From contig NZ_RCST01000001.1 in assembly GCF_013141865.1 (NCBI RefSeq), positions 310,001 through 374,000 on the forward strand: a stretch of DNA of 64,000 nucleotides. The letters run 5' to 3'. The notes below the pieces were generated by a model that did not search any database, was not told the DNA's origin, and saw nothing but the letters and a program-made list of their open reading frames with translations. Shown here piece after piece: positions 18,375-28,033 of the stretch. Numbering within the stretch: the stretch's first letter is position 1; the number at the start of each line of letters is the position of its first letter. The position numbers were made by a program, and so were the translations under genes. The stretch comes from Methylomonas sp. ZR1. Lineage in GTDB: Bacteria > Pseudomonadota > Gammaproteobacteria > Methylococcales > Methylomonadaceae.

Positions 18375-19878
18375 GGCAAACGCTCCGTAAGCTATCATAG
18401 CGACTGCAATCGGCGACAGGCTCCAAGGTCAATGCCGGCGTCGATGCCGGGGTGTCGTCCAGTGCTTTGGGCTTGGCCGCTTCGGTTAACCGGCGCATTT
18501 CATTCAGGACGATGGCGGCGCTGATGACACCGGTCTGCAAGGTCAAATCGCAAGCCACTTCCAAGGCATCCAAGCCGTTATCGCCCAGGTCTTTCGCCAT
18601 CAGCAGTAGGTCGACAAAGGCGCGGTCACCCTGATCCTGCTTGAGAATACGATCCCGCACCACCTTGATCGCAACCGGCAAGTCCCAAGTCTGAAAGGGT
18701 GCGCCATGCCTCAGTGCGCCAGGCTTTTTCTCCAACACCGGCAGATAATGCCAAGGATCGCAGATCAAATGATCGCGTCCGAAGCGGCGGTGATGTTCGG
18801 CAATCATCGCCCCGTCGGCGACGATACGGACATGGTCGGCGGTTAAACGCACGGACACCACGCTATTGGCCCATTGCGCCGGCACGCTGTAGCGGTTGCG
18901 GTCTATGCGGATCAAACAAAGTGGCGAAACACGCTTCATTTCTTCCACGTAACCATCGAAGGCGGCCTTGACCGGCATTAACAAGGGCTGTTCTTCAGTG
19001 AAACATTCGGCGATGCTGCGTGAGGTCTGTTCAGGATGGGGGCGTCCCGCCAACTCGCAGCAGCGCTTCGCCAGCCAGACGTTAAGGGCGGCGAAATCCG
19101 TGAATTTCGCCATCGGCGTAAACAGCCACTCCCGAATATTCCCGACCTGATTCTCTACCTGGCCTTTTTCCCAACCGGACTCCGGCGTGCAAGCCACAGG
19201 CTCAAACAGATAGTGGTTGGCCAGCGCCATGAAACGCCGATTAAAGCGCCGCTCCTTGCCAGCATAGATCGCATCGACCACCGTTTTCAGGTTGTCGTAT
19301 ACCATGCGCTTCGGCACCCCGCCAAAGTAAGCGAAGGCTTGACGGTGCGCATCCAGCACCATTTCCTGCGTTTCCCGTGGATAGGCCATCACGAACATCT
19401 GACGACTGTAGGTTAAGCGGAAGTGGGCGACCTTAATGGTCTGAACCACGCCGCCCAGTTCAACGGTTTCATGGCTCCAGTCGAACTGGCAGGTCTCGCC
19501 TGCTGGAAAGGCCAGGGGGACAAAAGCTTGCTTGATGGTGGGATGGGGAGATCGTTTCTTCTTCCAACCCTTAACGTAGCGCTGCACCGCCGTGTAACTG
19601 CCTTGGTAGCCCTCAACTTGCAGACATTCATACAGGCGTTGCGCGGTGCGTCGTTGTTTTCGCGGCAAATCCGCTTCTTGCTCCAGCCAGGCATGTAACT
19701 GCTGATGGAACGAACCCGGCATGGGGTGGGGTTGATGTTTGCGCTGATACGCCGGCGTTTCGACCGTCTTTAAATGTTTACGGATGGTGGGGCGGGATAG
19801 CTTAAAGGCGATAGCCAGTGAACTGCTAGTCTCTTTCTCGACTAGATGACGCCGTCTGATTTCGGCAATAACGTCCAT
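18364..19878 (-). CDS. istA: IS21 transposase IstA
   Basis: 504 residues from the ATG with GGAG 8 nt upstream, preferred over an in-frame start 13 codons earlier. It has an N-terminal helix-turn-helix ([19 protein letters not shown]) and a DDE core: [25 protein letters not shown] and [17 protein letters not shown]. It appears intact and potentially active. Confidence 0.93.
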   Translation of the reverse strand: MDVIAEIRRRHLVEKETSSSLAIAFKLSRPTIRKHLKTVETPAYQRKHQPHPMPGSFHQQLHAWLEQEADLPRKQRRTAQRLYECLQVEGYQGSYTAVQRYVKGWKKKRSPHPTIKQAFVPLAFPAGETCQFDWSHETVELGGVVQTIKVAHFRLTYSRQMFVMAYPRETQEMVLDAHRQAFAYFGGVPKRMVYDNLKTVVDAIYAGKERRFNRRFMALANHYLFEPVACTPESGWEKGQVENQVGNIREWLFTPMAKFTDFAALNVWLAKRCCELAGRPHPEQTSRSIAECFTEEQPLLMPVKAAFDGYVEEMKRVSPLCLIRIDRNRYSVPAQWANSVVSVRLTADHVRIVADGAMIAEHHRRFGRDHLICDPWHYLPVLEKKPGALRHGAPFQTWDLPVAIKVVRDRILKQDQGDRAFVDLLLMAKDLGDNGLDALEVACDLTLQTGVISAAIVLNEMRRLTEAAKPKALDDTPASTPALTLEPVADCSRYDSLRSVCHVH

Positions 19879-19991
19879 TTGTAACACTCCAGGATTCTCC
19901 GGCAAAAAACCGGACATTGAACAACCTGGGATGGAAACTTTTCAACGCTCTTTTCCCCAGGACCCTGGAAAGTTTTGCACGCCGTTTAGCA

Positions 19992-20057
19992 TGGTATTCT
20001 CTTTCATTGCTCCATTCTCTCAAAGGTTGGAGTCTCCGAGAAAACCGGGGAGATTCA
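19992..20057 (-). mobile_element. IS3-like left-end remnant beside IS21
   Basis: On the minus strand a terminal repeat-like TGAATCTCCCCGG starts at 20057, followed by a GGAG site and ATG (20007-20005) opening MKENTM, an orfA-like start cut by IS21. Just outside, near 20089-20114, ACACCAGATTTGA resembles a sequence also found near 42490 at an IS256-type end. Confidence 0.55.
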
Positions 20058-20165
20058 AGGTGTCTGTGAAATTTGGGCAAGATCAATTAACTACTGAACA
20101 CCAGATTTGATAGTAGCTTTGGTGTTTATGAGAGTGGCTAGGACATGTACATGTAACAAGCCAGT

Positions 20166-20202
20166 AAAAAAGCCACCTAAGTTTTTAAAGACTTAAGTGG
20201 CT
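20166..20202 (-). terminator. Terminator of the PEP-CTERM gene
   Basis: AGCCACCTAAGT (20171-20182) pairs with ACTTAAGTGGCT (20191-20202) with one G-T pair. On the minus strand the hairpin is followed by a T-run (20166-20170). It lies about 60 nt after the stop codon of the PEP-CTERM gene. Confidence 0.75.
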
Positions 20203-20264
20203 CTTTAAGCTTTAACGAAAAGCAGGATTAAGTGCGTTGTAGCAAATGTATCCCGGCAGATTTA

Positions 20265-21035
20265 TTAGCGGTAGCTTTTACGTAAGCCCATGCCCAACAA
20301 ACCAACAGACAGCAAAAGCAACGAGCCTGGCTCAGGAACTGAGCCTGTTTTGCCTTTTAGTTCGCCGGTACCGGTCAGCAGGCCAGGAACGCCAGATGGC
20401 TGAAAGCTGTCGGAGAATGTGAAGTCTGCATTGTTTGCGCCAACTGAAACGCCGTTAATTGTAGAAACAGTGTTAGTGTCAAAGAATAGCGCTGCTTGTC
20501 CGCCCAACACGTCCCATGCTCCGTAGCCACCACCAGTATCACCCAGACTTGAAATAGAGGCACCGTTCAATTCGGCGTAGATAGCGCCCAATCCTGTCGG
20601 GCCTAAGCCGTACGCATCGTAATCGTGTCCGGTCAATGTCAGCCAGATATTGCCGTCGTTTGCAGTGGCTGAATTTGAAGCATCGAAGTCAGCGGTTGCA
20701 TCATAATAAAACGTCATGGATGCTAGGTTAAATATTGCTTCGCCGTTTACGTCGCCGTCAAAATTTCCAGCATTGGACAGTGTGAATGTTCCAAAGTAGC
20801 TCAATTCCGCGCCTGGAGCGACGAAAGTTGTTGTGCCGTTGACGTTTGAAACCGTTCCGAAGAAAGTTACAACATCTCCTACGTTATTAGCTTCTGTTTC
20901 CCATATTGTGCCGTTCATTGTTAAATCAAAGCCGCTAGCCTCGTTCCAGGTTACTCCGCCGACGCTGGCAGCAAAAGATACGCTTGGTGCGATAAGTGCG
21001 CCCAACAATGTGAGCTTGGCAATTGAGTGTTTCAT
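20265..21035 (-). CDS. PEP-CTERM sorting domain protein
   Basis: 256 residues. A signal peptide (residues 1-22, ending VSFA) is followed by an Asn/Gly/Thr-rich secreted body of beta-rich look. A canonical PEP-CTERM tail closes it: SVPEPGSLLLLSVG, a hydrophobic span and basic end RKSYR. Exosortase is expected to cleave before the span and hand the protein to the outer surface or EPS. No exosortase gene is in the window. The gene has its own terminator, and its body matches no enzyme I know. Confidence 0.9.
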   Translation of the reverse strand: MKHSIAKLTLLGALIAPSVSFAASVGGVTWNEASGFDLTMNGTIWETEANNVGDVVTFFGTVSNVNGTTTFVAPGAELSYFGTFTLSNAGNFDGDVNGEAIFNLASMTFYYDATADFDASNSATANDGNIWLTLTGHDYDAYGLGPTGLGAIYAELNGASISSLGDTGGGYGAWDVLGGQAALFFDTNTVSTINGVSVGANNADFTFSDSFQPSGVPGLLTGTGELKGKTGSVPEPGSLLLLSVGLLGMGLRKSYR

Positions 21036-21213
21036 AAAATTTCCTGTTTAATGGATTGTAAGGGTGTTTGTTTACATTTGATGAAAAGCAGAAAGCATGC
21101 CAAATAAAAAATCAATATAAAACAATAAGTTATTTTTTTCACGATTTCATATGTAAAATTTTCCGACAGGTTTGCTCTTGTTTTTCCATGCAGAGTGATT
21201 TTGGCTACTGTCC

Positions 21214-22368
21214 TTACGAGTGCTTATTTTTATCCGATTTAGACTGCAAGTAACGGGTTATAGCAACTTCCAAGGAGTTTTTAACTGGCGGTAAGCTCGG
21301 GCCAGTATTTACCAGGAATAGATCGGCTGTTTTATCGTTGCCAAAAATCTGCCTGTCAGCCAAATAATCAAGAAAAATCGGAACGGCTTTTAGTTGGCGT
21401 AAAGTAGTGTGACTAACAATTGGCATCATCGCCCGTAAAAGGAATGTAAAAAATACTGACGGTACGGCAATCACAGCTGGCAAAGGCGTATCAAACTCAC
21501 GCATTTTGTCGCGCACCAGAGTTTGCAAATGGGTCAATTGCATGGATAAGTGCGGACCCGAACAAAGATGTAGAATCTTGTTGGTGGTGAGAGTTGGCTG
21601 ATTGGCACTCCATTGGATAGCGCGTGCGACATAATCTACCGGCACTGTATCAAGCGTGGCATCTTTTAAATGCGGTAGCAAGCCATGAGTTTTGGCACCT
21701 GATATGAATTCGCACAAGTAATAAAAAATTTGAAAGTGAATAATTTTGCCGGTTTTTGAGTCACCCACAACCATGCTGGGCCTGTGAACGGTTATCGGCA
21801 AATTGTAAAGTTCAATTTGTTGGTGAAGATAATCTTCGGCCTCCGCTTTGGATTGCTCATAGGTGTTGTGAAAGCTCCTCGGTTGGGTGATCCAAGTTTC
21901 AGGGACGATACCTGACATTCTGCCGGCAACGCCAACTGTGCTGACATATTCGACTTTTTGTAAATTTCCTGACGCTTGACACGCTAGCGCAAGCTCGATT
22001 ACGTTTTTTGCGGATCCCAACGCATGTTGTCTGGCTACTTCCAGGGGTAAATTCATTCTGACAACGCCGGCACAATGAATAATGTGGGTACATTGGCTAG
22101 ATATTTCGGCGTAAACACTTTCAGATACTCCAAATTTTTCAAGATCGGCATCGCCTTGCAAAGCGATGACACGGTTTCTGGCGCTTACTTCTTGTTCCTT
22201 ATCCAGGTTCCAAAAGAGGAATAGATCTTCGAGACGAATTTTTAAGTGCTCAGAGGATTCGGCGCGGATCAGCAGCCATACAAAGTTATCAGCTTCTTCC
22301 AAAAGTAAGGGCACCAAGGTACTGCCGACTGCCCCCGTGGCACCGGTAACAAAAATTCTTTTTGCCAT
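21214..22368 (-). CDS. NAD(P)-dependent thioester reductase-like SDR
   Basis: 384 residues from ATG 22368, chosen because GGAG lies 9 nt upstream. The Rossmann motif VTGATGAVGS sits at the N-terminus, followed by THIIHCAG, VSTVGVAG and the catalytic YEQSKAEAE. The overall layout is that of extended SDR/NAD_binding_4 proteins (reductase domains of carboxylic acid reductases and fatty acyl reductases). It lies 106 bp downstream of an acyl-activating ligase on the same strand, so reduction of an activated acyl group is a plausible joint reaction (inference). Confidence 0.8.
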   Translation of the reverse strand: MAKRIFVTGATGAVGSTLVPLLLEEADNFVWLLIRAESSEHLKIRLEDLFLFWNLDKEQEVSARNRVIALQGDADLEKFGVSESVYAEISSQCTHIIHCAGVVRMNLPLEVARQHALGSAKNVIELALACQASGNLQKVEYVSTVGVAGRMSGIVPETWITQPRSFHNTYEQSKAEAEDYLHQQIELYNLPITVHRPSMVVGDSKTGKIIHFQIFYYLCEFISGAKTHGLLPHLKDATLDTVPVDYVARAIQWSANQPTLTTNKILHLCSGPHLSMQLTHLQTLVRDKMREFDTPLPAVIAVPSVFFTFLLRAMMPIVSHTTLRQLKAVPIFLDYLADRQIFGNDKTADLFLVNTGPSLPPVKNSLEVAITRYLQSKSDKNKHS

Positions 22369-22474
22369 ATGAGAGCGCTCCATGATGGATTGAATATTGT
22401 CGAAGTCTAAAAATCCAGAATCAACGCTTTCGCATTAGCGGAGAATCTTTAGCTGCTTTGTATTGTAATTAAAA

Positions 22475-24247
22475 CTAAAGCTTCAATAGCACGATATCGC
22501 GGCTAGCTGAAATTGGTTGGGAATGGATAGTCGATTCTGGCTCTTCCAACAAGTTATAAAGTTCCTCTATCCATTTTTCGTATTTGTGTCGGATATTTTT
22601 ACGGCGAAGCTTCAGATTTGTCGTTAATTCTTGCTCCGCAACCGATAGGGGCTTATATGAAAAAATGATGCCAACTGGGCGCTTATATTCGGGTAAACCC
22701 AAAGTGGTTGCTGTCAGATCTATAGCGATTTTTTTCGCGTAAGTAGTTCTAGATTGGTCTTCAATGGTATTTGAATTGCCAACTGTTACCAAGGCAACCA
22801 AGAATTTTCTATTCTCGCCGAAAACAACGGCATGCTCTATCGCTACATTGCTTTGGAGTACCGACTCGATTGCAACGGGGGCAATTTTTCTACCAGTTGA
22901 CGTTTTAAAAACTTCAGATTTTCGTCCGGTCAAGCTTATAAAGCCCTGGGCGTCGATTTTCGCGTAATCTCCTGTAGGAAGGAATTCTGATTCGTTGGTG
23001 CTCTGCTTAGTGGGTTGGTCGTCAAGGTATCCGTTAAAAACGCCTATGCCTTTAACTAGTAGTTCGTCATCATCGGCCAAGTTTATGGTGTTGCCTGGTA
23101 AAGCCTTGCCTACCGTGCCAAAACGGTATTCTGACGATCTATTTGCGGCAATAGGCACCACGTTTTCGCTTAGTCCATATGCCTCTAAAATCAACAATCC
23201 CAGAGATTGGTAACGATGTAACAACCATACCGGCATGGCTGCCGATCCGCTCACCATATACCGTATATTTTCGCCAAAAAGAGAGGTAAATGATTTAAAA
23301 ACTTGGCGATTGGCAGCTCTGAATAATGAGCCGATAGTTGACGGGCTTTCACCCATTTTAAGGCTATATTTCAGGCATAGAGAGATAAGCCGCGGCTGCA
23401 GATTTAGTTTGGCTTCAAATCCTTGGTAAAGTTTTTCATAAAATCGAGGTACAGCAATGAATATGTGGGGATTTATTGCTGGCAGATATTCGATGATTTT
23501 ATGCGGCTGCTCTACAAAGTATACTTCGGCTCCTCCGGCTAATGCACATAAATTCACAATGCGTTGAAATAAGTTGGAAAGCGGTAACCAGCAGACTAAA
23601 TGGCACGGTTTATCGTTTAGTTCCGGGTAGGTGAGTAGTATAGAGTCTATAGCAGCAATAATTTGATCATGCCGATAGGCGATACCTTTGGGCGTGCCGG
23701 TAGTACCCGACGTGAATACAATAGTGGCAATATCGGAAGGTTTTAGAATTTCAGGCTGCGGAGTATCGTTGAGTTCGCCATTTGCTGTCTCGGGTATATC
23801 TAGATATTTGATTTTATCTTGTTGATATCTCGATGGATCGCTATTAAATGCAACAATATTGTCAAATTGGCTGAGATCGTTAAATTTATCCAGGTATTTG
23901 ATTTGGTCTATAGCCAGGATTTTAACGTTAGCAATTTTTATGATCGCGTTTAATTGCTCGGAGTTTTCGTTGGGATCGATACCAACCACAATTCCGCCTA
24001 ATGATAAAAAGGCGTGATGTAGAGATTCCCATACGTGCGAGGTCGTAGCCATAATTGCGACAACCTGCCCTGTATTTATGCCAAGAGCCTGTAATTTCCC
24101 GGATAAACCCATCACTTTCCGATAAAACTCTATATTGCTTATCGGATGCCAAGTATCGTCAGCATCCAGAATCCAGTGAGCTACGTCATCCGGATGTTCG
24201 TTCGCTCTGAGTTTTAATAAATCGGGAAGTGTCTTATATCGACTCAT
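22475..24247 (-). CDS. AMP-binding acyl-activating ligase
   Basis: 590 residues from ATG 24247 behind an AGGAG site. ANL-superfamily motifs are IVFTSGTTGTPKGIAYR (A3), AYGLSENV (A5), TGDYAKID (A7) and GRKSEVFKTSTGRKIAP (A8/A10), the pattern of long-chain acyl-CoA synthetases. It has no fused carrier protein or reductase domain. It follows the sugar amidotransferase by 16 bp and precedes the SDR reductase, so the three form an operon-like set. Confidence 0.85.
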   Translation of the reverse strand: MSRYKTLPDLLKLRANEHPDDVAHWILDADDTWHPISNIEFYRKVMGLSGKLQALGINTGQVVAIMATTSHVWESLHHAFLSLGGIVVGIDPNENSEQLNAIIKIANVKILAIDQIKYLDKFNDLSQFDNIVAFNSDPSRYQQDKIKYLDIPETANGELNDTPQPEILKPSDIATIVFTSGTTGTPKGIAYRHDQIIAAIDSILLTYPELNDKPCHLVCWLPLSNLFQRIVNLCALAGGAEVYFVEQPHKIIEYLPAINPHIFIAVPRFYEKLYQGFEAKLNLQPRLISLCLKYSLKMGESPSTIGSLFRAANRQVFKSFTSLFGENIRYMVSGSAAMPVWLLHRYQSLGLLILEAYGLSENVVPIAANRSSEYRFGTVGKALPGNTINLADDDELLVKGIGVFNGYLDDQPTKQSTNESEFLPTGDYAKIDAQGFISLTGRKSEVFKTSTGRKIAPVAIESVLQSNVAIEHAVVFGENRKFLVALVTVGNSNTIEDQSRTTYAKKIAIDLTATTLGLPEYKRPVGIIFSYKPLSVAEQELTTNLKLRRKNIRHKYEKWIEELYNLLEEPESTIHSQPISASRDIVLLKL

Positions 24248-24263
24248 ACGTTCTCCTTTTAAG

Positions 24264-25331
24264 TCATACAGGCGGGTCGTAAGCACCTTTAGGCTCGGTA
24301 ATAGCTAGCTCGTGTTCCGACATTCCCAACCAATTTAGACTAGTTCTGACATCCTTGCCCAAGAAGACTTTGTTTTTGATCATGAAGTCGACCAGTGGGA
24401 TCAAAATTTTCCACTCTTTTAGATTGGCTTTACCCTCACGAATTAAAGCCGCGAATTCGGGAAGATAGGGATTGTAGCCAAAGTGCTTTAAGTCGGAATA
24501 CATCAGCAGCCAGTTGATTGGGTAGTTACTGAAGATCGGACTGGCATGCTTACTTGACTTAACCAGGCCCAATTCGACGACTTTTTGCATCACTTCTTCC
24601 TGATTATATTCCCAGGCATGGTAAGGGGCTAAATAGCGTGGAAATTGAGTGCCTTTAGGGTAATTGTTGGGATTGAAAAAGCGCGATAATTCTTGTTCAT
24701 CGAATTCTCCGCACGTTTTCAGTGCCGGCGGCGTCCAGTCGACTTCGCAGATTAATTTTCTGGAGAATTCGTAGAGCATTCTTTCCGGTTCAGGCTGCCC
24801 CGGCGAGTATCCTGCGAGGACTAGCGGTATATTTTTTTGAAGGGCCAGTTTGATTGCATCGCCTTCGAATAGCGGGGCATAGACATAAGATACTGTGTAG
24901 ACGGCACCTCTCGGTTCTTGATGTTTTAAGAGATAACGAAAAGCCTTTTGGTAGAAGTTATCGGATGGGCGGTATACCAGGTGGTCAATGTCGAGTTTGC
25001 CGAGTGTGCGACGGATGTTATCCCAGGCAATCGGGGGAATATTAATATCGGTGGTAAATGCCAGGACTTTTAAGCCGTATTCCACCTTTAGCTTGTAGAG
25101 TAAGTTAAGGCTATCTTTGCCGCCGCTGAGCGGCACTAGGCAGTCATATTCCGCTTGTCCCTTGCAGTCTTTTAGCGCCTTTTCCAGATCGAGCTCTCGC
25201 TCCTTGCGGCTTTCTTCCTCTTGTCTTTGGTGATGCGGATTAAAATCTCGGCAAAGATTACAAACGCGATTCGCGTCCAGGGTTATCTCGGGTACTGCAT
25301 CGGAAATCAAGCATTGCTTACAGCTGGCCAT
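24264..25331 (-). CDS. N-acetyl sugar amidotransferase (WbpG/PseA-like)
   Basis: 355 residues. An N-terminal zinc-binding pair CKQC...CNLC is followed by a PP-loop VPLSGGKDSL (about residue 69) of the ATP pyrophosphatase fold, and the length fits the family. Such enzymes convert an N-acetyl group on a sugar nucleotide to an acetamidino group, normally with a HisH/HisF-like ammonia supply; neither is in the window. ATG 25331 has a GAGG site; a GTG two codons earlier is the alternative. Confidence 0.85.
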   Translation of the reverse strand: MASCKQCLISDAVPEITLDANRVCNLCRDFNPHHQRQEEESRKERELDLEKALKDCKGQAEYDCLVPLSGGKDSLNLLYKLKVEYGLKVLAFTTDINIPPIAWDNIRRTLGKLDIDHLVYRPSDNFYQKAFRYLLKHQEPRGAVYTVSYVYAPLFEGDAIKLALQKNIPLVLAGYSPGQPEPERMLYEFSRKLICEVDWTPPALKTCGEFDEQELSRFFNPNNYPKGTQFPRYLAPYHAWEYNQEEVMQKVVELGLVKSSKHASPIFSNYPINWLLMYSDLKHFGYNPYLPEFAALIREGKANLKEWKILIPLVDFMIKNKVFLGKDVRTSLNWLGMSEHELAITEPKGAYDPPV

Positions 25332-25494
25332 ATTCACCTCGCCGGAAATGGGTAAGTTTTTAAGGTTAAGAGGTTTTTTGCAGGCCTCGAATGAATTTAG
25401 TTTTGCCAGGAATTAAACTGGTTAAGCCAGATAAAAAATGCAGTTTTGGGTTGTAAAGTTGATTGCTAGTTTCTCTTACTACGGAGCCAAGAAG

Positions 25495-26883
25495 TTATCT
25501 CGCTCCCTTACCCCACAAAATAACTTCCACCGTGCTCAGCATTATCGTCAAGTCCAGAAACAGGCTGTAGTTTTTGACGTAATACAAATCAAATTGCAGT
25601 TTTTGTCGGGTATCGTATTCGCTGGCGCCATAGGGGTAACATAGTTGCGCCCATCCGGTGATGCCGGGTTTAACCCTATGCCGTTCTTTATAATAAGGAA
25701 TATTCTCTTCGAAGCCTTTTACGAATTCCGGTCTCTCCGGGCGCGGGCCGACAAAGCTCATATCGCCTTTTAGCACGTTTAGCAGTTGCGGCAGCTCGTC
25801 TATCCGATATTTACGAATCACTTTGCCGACGCGAGTGACGCGGTCATCGGTTTGGCTAGCCCATTGCGCGCCATTTTTTTCAGCGTCGATACGCATACTG
25901 CGAAATTTAATGACATCGAACGGAATGTCCCGATAGCCGACACGTTTTTGCCGATAGAAAACCGGTGCACCAAAGCCGCTTTCGATATAGATCGCCAACA
26001 TGGTGAGGATCATTAGCCACCAACTGACAGATAGTAACAGCAGACTGGCTAAAATATCGAAGCTGCGTTTGACGATGGGGCGCAAACCGCCACTCACAAA
26101 ACCATCGGAAAACATCAGCCAGCTTGGGCTCAGCGCCTCTAAAAAAACCAGCCGTTGCTCTCTCTCATAGAAAGTTTGCAAGTCCATGATTTGCACGCCG
26201 GACATTTTGATGTCCAGCAGTTCCTCCACGGGTAGTTTTTTTCTACGATCATCGACAGCGATGACTATTTCATCGACGTTAGCGGCTTCGACAATATCGG
26301 TTAGCCTGATTTTTTCGTTGAGCGCAATCGCATGGGGTACGCTTATTGGTTCGTCCTCCAGCGTGATGTAACCGACTATTTCAAATCCTCTATAAATATA
26401 GCTGGAATTAACGACGCTGAGTTCTCCCGCTCTTTGCCCGCATCCCACCACTAACACCCTGCGTTTTAAATTATCCAGATTGACGAAGCGATAAAATAAA
26501 TAACGTGTTAACAGCAAGCCCACAAAAGAAAAAATAATTGCGGAAATCAGGACGCTGCGTGCCAGCATCAAATCGGGAATGATGTAATAGATGAACGCCA
26601 GTATAAAAACCGCAACGGCAAAGCTGAAGCTAATGCGCTGGAGAATATTGTATTCTTCTTTATCCAGTGTTTTGCGGTACAAGCCCAAACCGGAACAGCT
26701 GGCGATAAACACCACTGCGTAAACCGCTGCTGCAGCAGCGAGTTCGGATTGGGAATACCAGGATGCTATATATAAAAATCTGAGGCCAGCGCCGCAATAC
26801 ATAGCCAGATAAAACACCAAAGATTCCACTATAAGCAACCAAAGGTAGGCGGTGGAAATGTAATGTCGAAAAATTCTTATCAT
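25495..26883 (-). CDS. EPS priming glycosyltransferase, PEP-CTERM system type
   Basis: 462 residues. Four to five N-terminal membrane spans (residues 10-125) precede a nucleotide-binding-like domain ([15 protein letters not shown]). The C-terminal bacterial sugar transferase domain starts near residue 270 with [11 protein letters not shown], then [32 protein letters not shown] and PGITGWAQ. It transfers a sugar-1-phosphate to undecaprenyl phosphate. The ending [12 protein letters not shown] is characteristic of the TIGR03013 PEP-CTERM-associated subfamily (from memory). It stands upstream of the amidotransferase gene on the same strand. Confidence 0.92.
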   Translation of the reverse strand: MIRIFRHYISTAYLWLLIVESLVFYLAMYCGAGLRFLYIASWYSQSELAAAAAVYAVVFIASCSGLGLYRKTLDKEEYNILQRISFSFAVAVFILAFIYYIIPDLMLARSVLISAIIFSFVGLLLTRYLFYRFVNLDNLKRRVLVVGCGQRAGELSVVNSSYIYRGFEIVGYITLEDEPISVPHAIALNEKIRLTDIVEAANVDEIVIAVDDRRKKLPVEELLDIKMSGVQIMDLQTFYEREQRLVFLEALSPSWLMFSDGFVSGGLRPIVKRSFDILASLLLLSVSWWLMILTMLAIYIESGFGAPVFYRQKRVGYRDIPFDVIKFRSMRIDAEKNGAQWASQTDDRVTRVGKVIRKYRIDELPQLLNVLKGDMSFVGPRPERPEFVKGFEENIPYYKERHRVKPGITGWAQLCYPYGASEYDTRQKLQFDLYYVKNYSLFLDLTIMLSTVEVILWGKGAR

Positions 26884-26914
26884 GTGAAGGCTACCGCTAA
26901 CTCCTGGATAATAA

Positions 26915-27691
26915 CTATTTGACGATATTCTGTTTTAGAAGCGTCTTGATATGTTCAGCGGGAATAGCATAGGTGATGCCGCTGGGATTGGATATGGCAT
27001 TTTCTTTGCTACCCTGTACAAAGACTTTGTTAATGATACCAACAACTTTTCCGGAATTGATGTCGTACAAGGGGCTGCCGCTGTTGCCGGGGTAGGCGGT
27101 GGCGTCTAATTGGAACACATTGAAAGGCGTCTGTAGTCGTTTCAGCATGTTGACGTTTAACTGCCGAGTGGCGATTGCCGGTATGGCGTTGGGTGAAATA
27201 GCCGAAATAATGCTTCGGTGCGTGACCGGATACAAACCTAGCACCATGCCTATTGGGTAACCGGTGAATGCATATTGCTCGCCCTCCCGCACTATTAGTG
27301 AGTCACCGATTTCCAGTGCGGGTAAAACTCCGCCGTCTACCTTTAGCAATGCCAGATCGTGATCTTCATCGGTTACGGTCAGTTCTGCAATTTGCATTTG
27401 TTCTTTTTGCTCGTGGCGATAAAAAACCGCATAACGTTCGAGGTGCTCTTCGTCTAGTTTTTTTGCGGTTACGTGAGCGTTGGTAACCACTTTTCTGCCG
27501 TCGGCAACGGCGAAGCCGGTGCCCAGGAATACCGCACGCGGGTTTCGTGTTGGCATATAAGTGCCGATGGCTACTATTCCGGGTTTGACTCGGGCAAGAA
27601 TGTCGGGGAGGTTAACTTCATCGGCATGGCTGGTGGCGATGGTGGATAGTCCGGTAAATAGCGCCAAGAGATAAAGTATTTGGTTTTTCAT
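26915..27691 (-). CDS. Secreted trypsin-like serine protease
   Basis: 258 residues with a signal peptide (residues 1-23, ending TSHA). The S1 triad is visible: His in VTNAHVT, Asp in DEDHDLALLK, Ser in YPGNSGSPL. PDZ domains are absent, so it is a short DegP-like catalytic unit. It lies just upstream of the priming transferase on the same strand (31 bp), as seen in some EPS/PEP-CTERM loci. Its substrate is unknown. Confidence 0.85.
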   Translation of the reverse strand: MKNQILYLLALFTGLSTIATSHADEVNLPDILARVKPGIVAIGTYMPTRNPRAVFLGTGFAVADGRKVVTNAHVTAKKLDEEHLERYAVFYRHEQKEQMQIAELTVTDEDHDLALLKVDGGVLPALEIGDSLIVREGEQYAFTGYPIGMVLGLYPVTHRSIISAISPNAIPAIATRQLNVNMLKRLQTPFNVFQLDATAYPGNSGSPLYDINSGKVVGIINKVFVQGSKENAISNPSGITYAIPAEHIKTLLKQNIVK

Positions 27692-28033
27692 GGCTGGAGG
27701 AGTTAAGGGGCCTTAATTGGTAGAGCTTGGAAAGTTTAGTCTAACTTAGCATGAATGCGGGCGTCGTCGTGAATTAACAGTTGTTTACACTTTGGTAACA
27801 GGCAGGCACCGGCTTAGATTGCGCTTAATGTCCACCTGGAACAACGCGCGTGGGCATTAACCTACTAAAATTATATACCCAGTGAACTAGTTGGTTTCTT
27901 TTGAGTCTTATTTTTCGGAGATAGTAAGACAATTCCCGGTAGTGTGTGGCAGTGGTGTATCAGCGGGTTTGAGATTAAAAAACGCAGGTCGCTGGCCTTC
28001 TGTTAAATCGCTACCGGTTTTTTTGTGCTTGTA
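27692..28033. other. Intergenic region without a gene
   Basis: 342 bases between the lpxH stop and the protease start, both on the minus strand. A T-run on the minus strand near 27973-27978 follows an imperfect GC-rich stretch and could end the lpxH transcript. No frame with a ribosome site or family match is seen. Confidence 0.4.

Larger units (their letters stand above)
17561..19991 (-). mobile_element. IS21-family insertion sequence, complete
   Basis: The ends are TG...CA: TGTCAAACGGCGTTGAAAAG at 17561, and at the right end the complement TGCTAAACGGCGTGCAAAAC. A further GTTGAAAAGTTTCCA motif is repeated inside each end. It carries istA and istB intact on the minus strand. It inserted between an IS3 fragment on the left and an IS3-like end on the right. 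No clear target duplication is visible. Confidence 0.85.

Noticed and set aside
17553..20000. Target site duplication of IS21
   Set aside because: ATGG on the left could match ATGG on the right only if the right repeat is shortened by one base, breaking the TG...CA ends, so I do not call it.
22475..24247. Ligase as part of a nonribosomal peptide synthetase
   Set aside because: No condensation or carrier domain is present and the motifs fit long-chain acyl-activating enzymes better.
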